From contig JFHB01000072.1 in the NCBI GenBank assembly GCA_000729835.1, positions 62,001 through 126,000 on the forward strand: a stretch of 64,000 nucleotides of DNA, read 5' to 3'. Shown piece by piece: positions 35,663 through 47,295 of the stretch. The notes under the pieces were generated by a model. That model did no database searches, was not told where the DNA came from, and worked only from the letters and a program-made list of their open reading frames with translations. This DNA comes from Atkinsonella hypoxylon (lineage: Eukaryota; Ascomycota; Sordariomycetes; Hypocreales; Clavicipitaceae). Position 1 is the stretch's first letter. Every line of letters starts with the position of its first letter. The position numbers and the translations under genes were made by a program.

Positions 35663-36804
35663 ATTACTCATCATCGTGGCTTGGTTGACGTCATGCGTGA
35701 GTTTGGCCGTGCATTTGGACCACGAATACTGTTTACTATATTAATGGCATATTGAGCTATCTCGTATGTTTTTCGGAGATTATGCTTTTTCTTTTGTTAT
35801 GAACTTTCCCTTTGTTAGTGAATGAGCCAGATACGATCTCAACATCGGCGTTTATAGGATGGATTGATGACTAAAAGAAGTGTTTAAATGCATCCCGAAG
35901 AAGTTGGTGAAATAACTATGGGCAAAGGAACTGGGTTGGGCAGGTGGTTTGGCGAGCATTCAACATTAGATGCGTATACACGCATTCACGATTGGGAGTG
36001 GAGACATTCTTCGGCCAGTTTTCATAGAAAAGAAACAAAATGGAATGGGAATTTGACCCTATATAACGAGATTCTCCACCATGATGGCGTTTTTATAGTC
36101 TGGCAACGGGCTCGCCCGGCCTATAGCCCTTTCTGACAAGACCAAGGAGCAAATAGATGCATCTTAATCAAGATACCCGATTCAACCTGGGCAGTGTATT
36201 TGATTTGTGGCTCAATGTGATAAGCTTCTCCGATTGAGGGAGAGAACATTTGAAACATTACTGCCATTAATCTTTCTGCTTTAAGTACCTGCCTACCAAG
36301 GTGCTTAGCGACGTCGGGTCGTGTTTACAGTTGCAGTCTGTGTGGTACCAAAAAAATCACTGCTTCGTTTCTAAAGGGAAGTTTTTTTTTTATAGCTGGC
36401 CAATATCTCCTGTCTATGTCATGTTCTTCCTCTTTCCGAATCCGAGAGTCCCACAGGACCACTTTCATGATGAACGTAAAATTGAGCATCACTCCTCGTC
36501 TTGGTTCCTTGTTGCATTTTCATATCTGCTATCGAAACATGTCATTTGACATGATGCACTTATGATGAACATATCGGTTGCTCGCTATCTGGGTTCCACG
36601 GGGTTGCTGCCCTTCTTGGCCATGTCTGAGAAGCAAGTGCTACCCAGTAGGTACCTAGGTACCTAGTAGTTAGTCTGATGCCACGTGCACTCGCGTGACC
36701 CTTTGGCGCGTGTTTCATGCCACGTGTAGATAGATCTTCGATGCTAGCGTCAATGAAATACTAACGAAACATGAGATTCGTGTCAAAGCTCCCCTGTCCC
36801 TGAA
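35663..36804. other. Intergenic, 1.1 kb, MET6 3' flank and AT-hook gene promoter
   Basis: No gene recognised. It holds a CCTAGGTACC motif (36649-36669) and a pair of CACGTG boxes (36678-36726). Confidence 0.6.
36678..36726. promoter_or_regulatory. Two ATGCCACGTG boxes, 39 bases apart
   Basis: Identical decamers ATGCCACGTG lie at 36678-36687 and 36717-36726, roughly 120 and 80 bases before the AT-hook gene's ATG. CACGTG is the E-box bound by bHLH factors such as Cbf1. The exact repetition and promoter position suggest function; this is not proven. Confidence 0.5.
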
Positions 36805-38169
36805 ATGTCGCCAATAATTATTGCAGATTCTGACGGAGATGATTCTGGAGCCGATTCTCCCCCTCTCGTGTCGCACTCCGATGCTGAGCATGCTCCATTA
36901 CCCTCTCAAGGCCTCGATGACCAGTCTGCATCCACAGACCCTAGCTTCTTCAACACCGTATTCAATGAACAGCAGGCTGCCGCTAGGCAAGAATCAAATA
37001 ATAGAGGAGCTTTAGACTTAACTGGAGAAAGCGAAGCCACGGATTTCATATCTTTTGACCAGGGTCTTGAGTGTGTGGCAAATGCCGAAACGCAGAATAA
37101 TGATGGCGTATGGGATGTTCCGAGTAGTCCCGAGGTCATAAAGCCCGAGCGCTCCGCGAGGAAAAGGCCTGAAATCAACGCCAGGACGAAAATCACACGT
37201 GGCTTGCGCCGTCAGCTTGACGATATAGGATACATTAGTCAAGAAGATGAACCTACCGCGGGACGAAGTTTGAAGAGAAGGCGCCTTCAGACAAAGACGG
37301 ACGACAATTCCAACTCTGATGATCTAGTGCTCACTACGCTCATTGAGGGTGAAGTTTCGCTTCACGTTGCGCCAAAGGCTCTCACATCCAGCCAACAGGA
37401 GCAATACCCAACTGTCAACCGGGCGCCTTGGTCATCACCGCCACGACTCTTGAGACAATGCAGCGTCGATATCAGGTCTAGCGGAACCGCAACGAATATC
37501 AATACCCCACGTCCAAACTTGACGTCTTCATTGAAACCTGCAAGTCCGGAAAGGCAAGAGAACTCTACATCTGCAAAGTCTATTGAAATCCATGAAATCA
37601 CGTCACCACCTCCAAGCACAAGCAAGTCCAACAACCTAGACAAGGAACATCAGCTCGAAAAGGCAGAGGAGGACAAAACGCCACCAGTAAAGAAACCACG
37701 ATCAGAGCCCAAAGGCACGAAAAAGAAAAGAGGACGCCCCAAAAGAATGATCGACACGGTACCGACGAAGGAAGAAAACGATATAACAGTCAAAGTAGTG
37801 AAGAAGAAGCGCGGGCGACCAAAAAATCCTGACAAGGACGTCGGAGAGGAAGGAATCAAAGCAGATGATGAAGCTTCGGAGATGACGCATGTGGAAGCCG
37901 ATAGGGAAGAAGCAGACACACAACAATCAACAGATATGAACCACAGAAACCATGCAGTATCGCAGTTCTCGAAGTCTACTGAGGTCAAACTCCAGAACTC
38001 TTTGGAGCAACTAGAGTCCGCAGCCAAAGATGGCATTCCCTCCATTACGAAGGATATCGCAGCCAAGAAGGAAGTATCTATGTCGAGCAGTCCTAGCCGG
38101 CAAGTTTACAGGGTTGGTTTGAGCAAGAGGATGAAAATTGCGCCTCTACTGAAGGTGATCCGAAAATGA
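36805..38169 (+). CDS. AT-hook DNA-binding protein, function unknown
   Basis: One uninterrupted frame of 454 residues. Two AT-hook cores are visible, KKRGRPKRM (around residue 312) and KKKRGRPKNPD (around 335); these bind the minor groove of AT-rich DNA, so the protein is probably nuclear. Almost all the rest is acidic or Ser/Pro/Lys-rich and predicted disordered; the first 120 residues are rich in Asp, Ser and Glu. The C-terminus YRVGLSKRMKIAPLLK is short, basic and possibly conserved. No catalytic domain is seen. Two CACGTG boxes lie just upstream. It could be a chromatin or telomere/centromere-associated factor; similar fungal proteins are annotated only as AT-hook motif proteins. The start at 36805 is the first ATG of the frame. 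Confidence 0.85.
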   Translation: MSPIIIADSDGDDSGADSPPLVSHSDAEHAPLPSQGLDDQSASTDPSFFNTVFNEQQAAARQESNNRGALDLTGESEATDFISFDQGLECVANAETQNNDGVWDVPSSPEVIKPERSARKRPEINARTKITRGLRRQLDDIGYISQEDEPTAGRSLKRRRLQTKTDDNSNSDDLVLTTLIEGEVSLHVAPKALTSSQQEQYPTVNRAPWSSPPRLLRQCSVDIRSSGTATNINTPRPNLTSSLKPASPERQENSTSAKSIEIHEITSPPPSTSKSNNLDKEHQLEKAEEDKTPPVKKPRSEPKGTKKKRGRPKRMIDTVPTKEENDITVKVVKKKRGRPKNPDKDVGEEGIKADDEASEMTHVEADREEADTQQSTDMNHRNHAVSQFSKSTEVKLQNSLEQLESAAKDGIPSITKDIAAKKEVSMSSSPSRQVYRVGLSKRMKIAPLLKVIRK

Positions 38170-39082
38170 AGGCGAGGGCAGCGGATGTAGTTACAATACG
38201 AATTTGGCCATGTTATGACATTGAAATGAAGACGGCACTGCTGACAGCCTTGGCAGAAGGAGAAGGGTACGACGACTTGACAATATTTGCACGAGATGAG
38301 TTAGTCCGTAGTCGCACGGCATTGCCGCAGAAGTGGTACCACACCAGTAGCCTGCACTGCAGAAACACCCCGCATTAGTCCTGATTTGGCAGCGGGGTTC
38401 TGGCGCTCTCCGAGCCCTTGCTGACCGACAGCCGTGAAGATACACAACCTTGGCCAGGTCGCGGATCGGCTTGTTGGGCGATTGAATGGTACGATATAGG
38501 CGGTATTTTGATTTATGTAAAGCCCGTTAGAGTGCAGGTTCTTACAACCTTGCCCGTACTTGATAGCAGCCTATATCGTGGAGTTGCAGAGCTTTTCTGC
38601 GTAATCCGTAATCCGTAATCCGTAATCCGAGGGTCTGGCTGTACTCCGTATACATGTTGAGATGCTGTGCAAAAGTGGAGCCCATATGAACTTGGCTGAC
38701 ACGGTGTCGGGATTTCCAGCAATAATAAAATGATAAAGGGCGCCGGTGGCAACAGTGAGTGGCACTGGCAGGCAAGGCAGCCCTTGGTCCCTTGGTTTTC
38801 GGCCCTTGGTCTTGGGCCTGGCTGCATTTTGTGAATAATTCCAGTCTTGTCAGCCAGCGGTGAAGCGACCTGGCGCATTGCCCCTCCTTCGTACTCGAGT
38901 ACCCTCCTAGGTACCTACCTAGGTACTTACCCTTGCCGTGCCAAGCGACATCGCCACCCACCGATTGTCGGCCCGCCTCTTCAAAAGTCTCAACATTACG
39001 ACTTTAAACCCCGAACTTGCCTGTCTCAGCACGCCCGCGCGAATTAAACCGTATAGCATCTCTAGATCGCAAAACACACAAC
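38170..39082. other. Intergenic, 0.9 kb, THR4 promoter region
   Basis: Contains a short (CGTAATC)n tandem (38599-38629) and a CCTAGGTACC motif (38905-38927). Several overlapping short frames show no features. Confidence 0.6.
38599..38629. repeat. 7-base tandem (CGTAATC), about 4 copies
   Basis: Perfect direct copies of CGTAATC in noncoding sequence. Confidence 0.85.
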
Positions 39083-41232
39083 ATGCCTCAAAATGGTGTC
39101 CTCAATGGCACCGGCAGCGCCCATAATCCGTCTCAGCGCTACATGAGTACTCGTGGCGATGATACCGATGTAAGCTTAAATCGAACCTTTTCACAATGCG
39201 CCATTCCCGGCCGGATAGCATCTGCTCGTCCAGATACAGGGCCAATTGGCTCTACATCAGGCGTGATTTCCCCGTCGGACTTGAAGCCCTCGCCGTTCAG
39301 CTGTGCTTGGCGAAAGGAGAGAATAAAGGAGAGAATCCAATAGCTAAATTCTTTTGAACTCACACAGTGCTCCTTCGAGGAAGTCGTCCTGCGCGGCTTG
39401 GCCACGGATGGCGGCCTGTACATCCCCGAGCAGATCGCGCAGGCCACATCGTGGGAAAGCTGGAAAGACCTGAGCTTCCCCGATCTGGCCCATGAGGTCC
39501 TGTCGCTGTACATCGCCCCTTCCGAGATTCCATCGGCCCATCTCAAAGACATCCTCGACAGAAGTTACTCGACGTTTCGGAACAAGGAGGTCACGCCGCT
39601 TGTCCACCTCGACGGCAATCATTATCTGCTCGAGCTTTTCCACGGCCCAACCTTTGCTTTCAAGGATGTGGCGCTGCAGTTCGTGGGCAACCTCTTTGAA
39701 TATTTTCTGGAGAGGAAGAACGAGGGAAAGACTGGACGAGGCAAGTACTTTTGCCATTTTTTACCAATTTTGCGAAATGATGAAAATAAAAATAAAAATA
39801 AAAATAACAACACTGGCATTACTGTATATGCCATTTTCATAAAGTAGACGACACATTCATCAGTTTTCCTTTTTTTTTTTTTTTTTTTTCTCCCCGCATA
39901 TTATGAAAAGTCTCTTGATAGACTGACCAGGCTGCGACCAGACCGACATCATCTCGCCGTCGTTGGTGCCACTAGTGGCGACACTGGATCTGCCGCTATC
40001 TACGGGTTGCGAGGCAAGAAAGATGTTTCTGTCTTCATCATGTTCCCCAAGGGCCGTGTGAGCCCCATGCAGGAGCTGCAGATGACCACGGTCCTTGACA
40101 AGAATGTTCACAACCTCTCGATTGAAGGATACTTTGATGATTGCCAGGTAAAAGATTATACCTCCCTGCCTACTTCTTTTAAAAAGAGAAAGAAGGAAGA
40201 GAGAATAAAAAAGAAAAAGAAAACAAGAAATTAGACCCCAGTCGCCTACATTGTGTTGATTTCCAAACTGACATTTCCTCGAAACAGGACATTTTAAAGT
40301 CATTGCTATCTGATCCCGAAGCCAACAAGCCCATCCATGTCGCCGCCGTCAACTCCATCAACTGGGCCCGCATCCTCGCCCAAATCACCTACTACTTCCA
40401 CGCATACTTCTCGCTAGCCAAGAAGTCGCCCAGCTTCAAACTAGGCGACAAGGTGCGCTTCGTCGTCCCCACCGGCAACTTTGGCGACATCCTCGCCGGC
40501 TACTTCGCCATGCGAATGGGCCTCCCGGTGGACAAGCTCGTCATCGCGACCAACGAGAACGACATCCTCGACCGCTTCTGGAAGACGGGCAAGTACGAGA
40601 AGAAGCCCGAGCCAGAGGAGGGCCAGGCGCCGGCCGTCGAGGGCGTCAAGCAAACGCTCAGCCCGGCCATGGACGTCCTCGTCTCCAGCAACTTCGAGCG
40701 CCTCCTCTGGTTCCTCGCCTACGAGTTCGCCTCCACCGCCGGCATGGACGACCTGTGGAACAAGAAGCAGGCCGGCCAGGAGGTCTCCAAGTGGCTCGCC
40801 GAGCTCAAGACCCGGGGCTCCTTCGGCCCCGTCTACCACGACGTCCTGACCTGCGCCAAGCGCGACTTTGACAGCCATCGCGTCGACGACGCCCAGACCG
40901 TCGACACCATCCGGGCTACCTACCGCCAGACGGGGTACATCCTCGACCCGCACTCGGCCGTCGGCGCCGCCGCCACCGCGAGATCCATCGCCGACGCCAG
41001 CCCCGGCATGCACCATATTTCCCTGTCCACCGCCCACCCTGCCAAGTTCTCCGTCGCCGTGGAGAAGGCGCTTGACGGCGAGCACGGCTTCGACTTTGAA
41101 GCCAACGTGCTGCCTACCGAATTCATCGGCCTGGATAAGAAGGAGAAGCGGGTGACGCAGGTGGAGAACAATGTTGACTCGGTTCGCAAGCTGGTCAAGG
41201 CACAGGTTGAAGAGGAGTTGTCTCAGGCGTAG
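39083..41232 (+). CDS. THR4: Threonine synthase
   Basis: Exons 39083-39169, 39368-39740, 39942-40147 and 40288-41232 encode 536 residues. The enzyme converts O-phosphohomoserine to threonine with PLP. Signatures: RYMSTRG at the N-terminus, the PLP lysine in FHGPTFAFKDVALQF (Lys about 128), VVGATSGDTGSAAIYGLRG, and the phosphate/cofactor region VVPTGNFGDILAGY. Fungal/plant class II length fits. Introns are 198, 201 and 140 bases, long for this genome and filled with A/T low-complexity runs. The second starts with GCAAGT, not GT: the CTGAC branch lies too near the first AG, and only the GC donor with the second AG (39940-39941) keeps phase and gives the expected KTGRDRHHLAVVGATSG. Exon 4 is very GC-rich at third positions, so the antisense frame is open for 324 codons, a shadow. 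Confidence 0.97.
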
Positions 41233-41902
41233 ATGTTTGGATAATCCTTTCTCATCATCAAAATAGCACTGCATCTTTTCTTCTTTGTCTTTGGGGTGTT
41301 TTTCTTTTCTTTTCCCCCAGGAGGAACGACGGATATTTTTCATCATGGAGCTAGGTGGGGTTTTTTTTTTTTTTTTTTTTTTTTTAATGAGAACAGTATA
41401 ATAGATCCATTGCATGGATGCAATCCCTCTAATCTGAGCTAGAGCATCATGACGAGGTCTCCGTCATGGGACAGAAACGTAATTCCGCTGCATGCATCGT
41501 ATAGCTATCCTCACGAATAACCCTCACGCGCCACACATCAACAAACTGCAATGACCACATCCATTCATGGTATGTAAATGGTACAAGATAATATGAAACC
41601 CCTACAAGCAAGTTCACCATGTCCCGGAACCGTATTACGCCCTTCCCCTCCCGTCACACTTCGCTGGACAGTACTATCGGACATTCCACAGGAATGGCCA
41701 ATGAAAGGGGTAAGTAGACCGCAAAAACGCCAATTTTCATGGTATGCATGTGACATGGAAATCCATTTCATGACTTCTTTGATTTGAAAACATGTTGGCA
41801 GAAGATAAAAGCTGGATTAAAGAGTTCCAGCAGCCGGGTCTGAGATAGACAGGACAGCTGACTTCTACTCTTATCTGTTGCCTTGTTGGAATATTGCTGT
41901 TG
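41233..41902. other. Convergent 3' intergenic region, 670 bases
   Basis: Spacer between THR4 and the mitochondrial carrier. It contains a poly-T run (41361-41385); no gene seen. Confidence 0.65.
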
Positions 41903-43232
41903 TTACAGTGTCTTTGGCTTGCTGGTGGGACTATTCTCCTCGTCGTCCAGCGTCTTGATACGCTTCTTGACAAACTCAAAGGACGAGAAGAAGATTGCGT
42001 TGACGAGACAGGAACGACTCATGGAGACGCCGAGGCCACGGTACATGTGGCGCTTGAAGAACTCAATCTTGGGGGCTGGCTCGACTTTCTCCCCGCGGGA
42101 GTGCAGGAGCGAGTTTCGTTGATATATGCTTTTGGCGGAGTCAATGGGATCTGCTGAAAGTTAGCCTTGCATCTTAGCCTTGCATCCAGATACGAAGATG
42201 ACGCGGGAATAGCTGAGTGGAATGTATCCTTTGAGATAAACACTGACATATCATTGCCCAGGACACAAGTCCGCACATGCCGCCGGCTGTCACCACCGCC
42301 AACTTGTTATTGTTCGGATTGTCTCCAGCTATGGTTGTTCCAAGTTGTTTCCCACTCTCGTACACCATAAAGTAGATGCCGGTACCGAGAGTGTCCCGCA
42401 CTATGTTGTGCACGGGTACGTTAGTTCCGTGATTTTGTTCTTCATCGTACGCCACCAGGCTGGTTTCTTGGCATCACTTACACAAATGCAATTGAAAGCC
42501 CGTGTAGAGTCCCAAAATTCCCCTATGTTTTACAATATTTGACATGGTTCTCAAGGTGCCCTTGTTCTGATAGCTTGTCGCGACAGCTTTGCTCTTTTGG
42601 CAATTGCCAGCTCTCTCGGTCAACAACACAGAGACTTGCGCGCTGAGCTTGGCCAGTTCAAAGGGGCAGGCAATGAAGGTGATAATTGATCCGGCTGTGG
42701 CACCAGCGGCCCCAAAACAAGCCACCGAGTAAAAATTCGGGTACGTGCCGGCCTTGTTCACATGACGGAGGATGTCGTAACTCATGTTCTTCTTGACCCA
42801 TGCGGCATATGCATGCTTTGCCCGCTGATATATAGAGAAAGAGACTGTTCGAACGAGGGTAATGCTGGCCATTGGAGCCATTACACCTATAGCAAAGGAA
42901 ACGTCAGTACAAACTGTTCCTAGTACAATCATCAAGCCTATGGCGGGAATACCTCGAAAGAAGCCTGCAAGGTGCTCGGTGCGATAGGTATGCTTGACAC
43001 AGTCGGTGAAGCCGTTGTACTGATACGTCTGCATCCGGGTCTTGACACTGTCGAGAGGGAAGGCGGCCAGGGTAGAGAAGACGCTGGACGAGCTGGCAGC
43101 TATTTCAGTCCGATAACGCTTGACAAACAAGTTGGCATGATCCCTTCCGCGAGTGGTTGAAGGCATGACTGCTGAGGTGGTAAGACGGCCTGGAACATCT
43201 TGCTGCTGATCATGCCTTGCATCCACAGTCAT
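41903..43232 (-). CDS. Mitochondrial carrier family (SLC25) protein
   Basis: Exons 43232-42482, 42400-42248 and 42150-41903 encode 383 residues. Three repeats of the carrier signature Px[DE]xx[KR] are present: PLDSVKTRMQ (Pro about 59), PFELAKLSAQ (about 190) and PIDSAKSIYQ (about 303), so all three SLC25 modules are complete. Introns of 81 and 97 bases have GTAAGT and GTCAGT donors and CTAAC branch points. Such proteins exchange metabolites across the inner mitochondrial membrane. The contact residues and repeats look like fungal carriers related to the carnitine/amino-acid branch, but I cannot assign a substrate. The N-terminal 45 residues (MTVDARHDQQQDVP...) are an extra hydrophilic tail. 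The ATG at 43232 was preferred; the next in-frame ATG is 22 codons downstream. Confidence 0.92.
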
Positions 43233-45359
43233 GCTTTTTGGAGGAGAAACCAGGAGCACTCGTCCCCGTGCCCAGTCCAATTTTCCGGAAGACAGCTACA
43301 GCACAGTCCGAATACCAGCAAAGGCGTGTGAGGATGAGTTGGAGAAAAGAAAGGAGTCAAAAACAAGCCGAAGTGGGTGATGCGTAGAGAGTAGTGGGAA
43401 GGTGTTACGGGGTCCACGGCCACGGCACACACACGCGCGCGGTTCAGACCCGGCGATCTCGACACAGTGACGAGATCAGCAGCGAGTCTGGAGTGTGCGC
43501 GGGCGGCAGCACGACCTCAAAGTCGAGAGTCAAGATGCCATCAATTGGCCAATGTCGTCTCTGAATGGCGGTTCAGTGATGAACACGGTCGGGAAGAGGT
43601 CGATTTGAATCGGCACCGAAGCGCGATGGTGAGATTCGAAGACAGTAGCTGCTATGACGAGGTAGCTTTGGTTCAGATGCTATGCGGCAGAGGACGGCGA
43701 AGAACAAGGTGATGCGAAACTGGCGATGGTAGATTTTGCGTTGCGTTGTTGCTAAATGGGCAGAGTCTAGTTAGAATCGAGTGGCGAGGGGTCGTCGATG
43801 TTCGGTTGTGGAAGTATGTGCTCCGTAGGAATCGGGAGATCGGGAGATCGCTTTACCTTTACCTCGACCCTGCAATACCGACCGAGCATGACGCCCAGAG
43901 GGAAGAGGAGGGAAGGGGAGGGGGCAAGCTTCGGCTGTAGGTGGCGGTTGGTGGCGGCTCAGGCCCACTGGGGTACCACACGGTCCCTGGAAATAGCAGA
44001 TGACTCAGGTGGTCTAGTAGGGCTGTACCGCTGTACCGCTGTACCGTTGTTCCATGGTACCACGGTACTACTTCCTTCCAGGTTGCTGTAGGCCAAACGG
44101 CACGGCACTACGAGCAAGAAGAGAGGCCGGCGAGGAAATGGCAGATTCCAAGCCGTGTTGACGTGGGAAAGGAAAAGCAGCTGTTTGCGGTCCAAATAGG
44201 ACGAGCCCTGACAGCCCATCTCAGTGTTTGAGCCCAATAGTTATGCCCTTGGTGAATGGTCAGCCAGGCCTACCCCCTGCCTCCCCCCTGCCTCCCCCTG
44301 CCTCCCCCCTGCCTCAGATGCCAAGCACTTCATGGTACTCTCCGGCTACCTGCCGCCCAATCCATTCAGGCCCGGCAACTGCGTCAACGTTGATGTCCGT
44401 CATGTCCGTCATGTCCTCCCCTCTACCCGCCCAACCCCCGCTCTAATCCGTAAATATCATCTTCTATCACTTCCATACATGTGCGGTTGAGCCGGAGAAA
44501 AATAAGAGACCGAAGAGAGAGACAGGGAGACGAAAACGTTGAAAAGTGCACTACCTGGCTTGCTACTCTACTCTAGGAACAGCATGCTTCACGTTGCACA
44601 AGAAGCACCCTCACATGCTTTCCCCGCAACCGTGCACATGGAGATAGAGATCTACGCCGTTTTAAACCTCGTTCTGCCCATCCATACCGCATTTGTGGCG
44701 TTTGGAGGCGTCATTTGCCCCCTCAGCCAGGGGCGCCGATAATCGATGCTAATGAACAATGCGGCTCCCCAGTCCATCAACAGCACAGCAATCCGCCGAG
44801 AATAAAACTTTGGCTCCCTGACAGCCAGGCCATGTGCAAGTGGTGGCCCAGTCATCGAGACGTTCACTCATGGGGCACGATCGATTAACCTACCTAGGTA
44901 CCTACCCAGATATGTATGTAGGTAGGTAGGCAGTTGCCTCACACGCCCGCCTTGGAAAGTGCAAATCCCGTATGGAAATAAGCTGAAATCAAACTCCGGA
45001 TTTATGCCCAAATTGAAGCGCCGCAACTTCATACATCATGATACCATATACACTTTTGAACAACAGAATGCTTTAGCCGACTGGTGTGCCAGTCGCACAC
45101 ATAGACAGCGCAGTTTCCTATCTATTGCCAGGCTGAGTGCCCAACACAACACTGGCGTGGCCGGATGGTGTGCTTCGCGTTCCTAGACTCCTGTCAACAT
45201 CTTTTAACATGGGAGGAGGAGTTGTACAGTAGGTGCTTGCAGTTGACGTAACAAAAGCCAGCCCTAGCAGTGCTCGGAATTGACCCTGCTCAACCCAAAG
45301 CCATAAGAACGGACTAGGAGTAGTTCTTTTCCGCGATCGATGCCCACTGTTGCTCCAGA
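43233..45359. other. Intergenic, 2.1 kb, no gene recognised
   Basis: Upstream of the carrier and 3' of TMA46. It has GTACCGCT repeats (44020-44048), (TGCCTCCCCC)n repeats (44275-44317), a repeated ATGTCCGTC (44391-44412) and a CCTAGGTACC cluster (44890-44930). Open frames here are short or run through the repeats. Confidence 0.55.
44275..44317. repeat. (CCCCCTGCCT)n tandem, about 4 copies
   Basis: Near-perfect copies of CTGCCTCCCCC with one-base length changes, giving Pro-rich false frames. Confidence 0.85.
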
Positions 45360-46527
45360 TCAAGCAACGGCAGCTCCCGCTTCTGAGGTCTCAGTAGCCT
45401 GCTCCTCGGAATCCCCAGGCTCAGCCATCTCTGTGGCTGAAGGTGTCTCAAGTCCGTTAACACTAGCCAGTCTCTGCTCTTCCTTCTTAATCCTTATTGC
45501 CTCCGTCTCTTGACGTAGTTTCTCCAAGTTCCAAGCATCGTCGTCATCATCGTCAGAGTCCTCTTCATCACGCCATTTGCCACTCTCAAACAGGGCACGA
45601 CCTGTGTTGTCCTTCGCCTTTCGAAGTTGCTCTTCAGCCGCCTTCTTATCGAGACGCTCTTTCTTCCACTTAGCAAAAGTCTCTGGAGTGACTGGTGTGA
45701 GTGTTCCGGTAAGCTTGTGTCGTTCAGATTCCAAGAAGTCCTCCAAGGTGAGCGTCTTGAGCGGGGACTTGTCCATGAGAGCCTTTTCTGCGGCTCGCTG
45801 TTCTTTCGTCTTTAAGACGAAGCTGTCATCAACCAAGTTAGCTAAAAAAAAAAAAAACCCTTTCGATCACGACATGAAATAGTGATACGTACCCCGGAGG
45901 CAAGGCATGCTTGTACATGCACTTATCACCACCATTTGGGCAGACCCAAAACCAACCGTATTTTCCATCCTCGATGGCCGATATGAAATACTTGCACACC
46001 TTGTCGGTCGTTGTTTTTTGATTGCCCTTCTTAGACAAAACTACCTTTCGCAGTTGTTCTTCGTCCCAGTCGGCAGAGGTCTCCTTCTTCTTTTCATCCT
46101 CCTCGGCTTCTCTTGTATCCGAATACAGGTTTTTCTTTTCTGTTTTGCGTTCAATGGATAGGTCGTGTGAGAACTTGCACTTCTTGCCCTTCTCACAGTC
46201 TCCCTTTTTGTAGAAAATACACACCACAGTCTTGGGATCGACGCCAAAAGGAACTTTTTGTATCTGGGCCGGCTTGTTCAGAAGCAGAGCAGCCTCCTTC
46301 TTAGCCTCTTCCGCTGCCTTCCGCTCCTTCTCTCGCTGAGCCCTTTCGGCTTCTTTCTTTTTCTCCTCGGGACTGACGCCGTTCTTGAGGTTGCTGGTCA
46401 TCTGAGCAATCGTTTTCTTGGCGACGGCTCCCTTTTTGTTCTTCATACCAAAGGTCTTGTCTTCGACCTGTTTGGCAGCTGATGGCTTCTTGGTGCCACC
46501 AACCTTCTCAGCCTTCTTAGGGGGCAT
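45360..46527 (-). CDS. TMA46: CCCH zinc-finger translation factor Tma46 (DFRP family)
   Basis: Exons 46527-45893 and 45823-adjacent 45822-45360 encode 365 residues; the 70-base intron (45823-45892) has GTACGT and GACAG signals and a phase-2 join. The Lys-rich N-terminus MPPKKAEKVGGTKKPSAAKQ is typical. Finger 1 is C103-x7-C111-x5-C117-x3-H121 (VCIFYKKGDCEKGKKC); finger 2 spans KVCKYFISAIEDGKYGWFW to CPNGGDKCMYKHALP. The C-terminal DFRP region is PPGFVLKTKEQRAAEKAL and LTLEDFLESERHKL, followed by a Lys/Glu helix and an acidic DSDDDDDDAW run. Tma46 binds polysomes and stabilises the Rbg1 GTPase (DRG family), helping translation elongation. Family assignment is firm. Confidence 0.96.
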
Positions 46528-47166
46528 CGTGTGCGGTGGCTGGGTTCAAGCAGGGAAACGGGTGGAAGGGTGCGAAGATTCAAGTGTAGATTCGAGCTAA
46601 GTTATTGAAAAGCTTCGTGCTTTCTTCTTTTATGAGTGGGTGCCTTCCGGCCCAAGTAATTCCTTATCGCGCTAAGTCCCGCGCTAAGTCCCTGGACGGC
46701 GGTCTTGGACTGTGTTGTTGAAATTGAAGACGTCTGACGTCGTAGAGGAAGATTCCTTCTATGTCGTTCCGTCACTTCTGGTGGCGCTTGTGTGGTGGAT
46801 GAAGTCACTGGTATCACGTGCTGGGCCCTCGAGAGATATGCACAACCGTGGCAGGACGGCAGTCATTGGCGTGTTAATAAATGTGGAATCTGGGCCCAAA
46901 GTCCCTCCTCATACTCGTTCGCATAGAATAGGTACCGGGACCTACAAGCAACTTAACAAGTCGTCGCCAGAAGCTCCCGCTGTCCTCCTTGACCACCTCA
47001 TCAATTACAATACTCAGGGTCCTTTGGCCGTTCAACGTCACTCTATATCGTAAGTCGATCTGCATTTGGACTACATCTTGCTCTTGAGTCCCTATTTAAC
47101 CGTGCCCTTCACAGTGTTCATCCATCATCCAAATCAATTCGTTCGTCGACCTAGGCCGTTGTCACC
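46528..47166. promoter_or_regulatory. Divergent promoter region between TMA46 and OST4
   Basis: 639 bases between two outward-facing starts. Short frames (46712-47053) carry no features. A direct CGCGCTAAGTCC repeat occurs near 46669-46691; its role is unknown. Confidence 0.55.
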
Positions 47167-47295
47167 ATGATTTCCGATCGCGAGCTATTTTCACTGGCCA
47201 TTTTCTTTGGCGCAGCTTCAATGTTGCTCATTGTCGCCTACCAGTACCTAGAAGCCAATGCGGTATTGAAGGCCAGAGGTTCGCACAATGCTGAG
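47167..47295 (+). CDS. OST4: Oligosaccharyltransferase 4-kDa subunit Ost4
   Basis: A 42-codon frame starting MISDRELFSLAIFFGAASM, directly comparable with the Ost4 start MISD-x2-L-x2-LAI-x-FG. It is one N-out hydrophobic helix (about residues 9-28, LAIFFGAASMLLIVAYQYL) with almost nothing else, as expected for this single-span subunit. Ost4 bridges Stt3 and Ost3/Ost6 in the ER oligosaccharyltransferase, which transfers the lipid-linked glycan to Asn. The tail after EANA is uncertain: unspliced reading gives VLKARGFAQC, whereas a GTATTG donor just after EANA could remove part of it and replace the tail with a charged one. Too short for usual gene finders, so easily missed. The core match is strong. 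Confidence 0.85.

Noticed and set aside
40441..41415. 324-codon open frame antisense to threonine synthase exon 4
   Set aside because: The region is GC-rich at third positions of THR4, which removes antisense stops; the product is a Val/Leu/Gly/Asp run with no domain.
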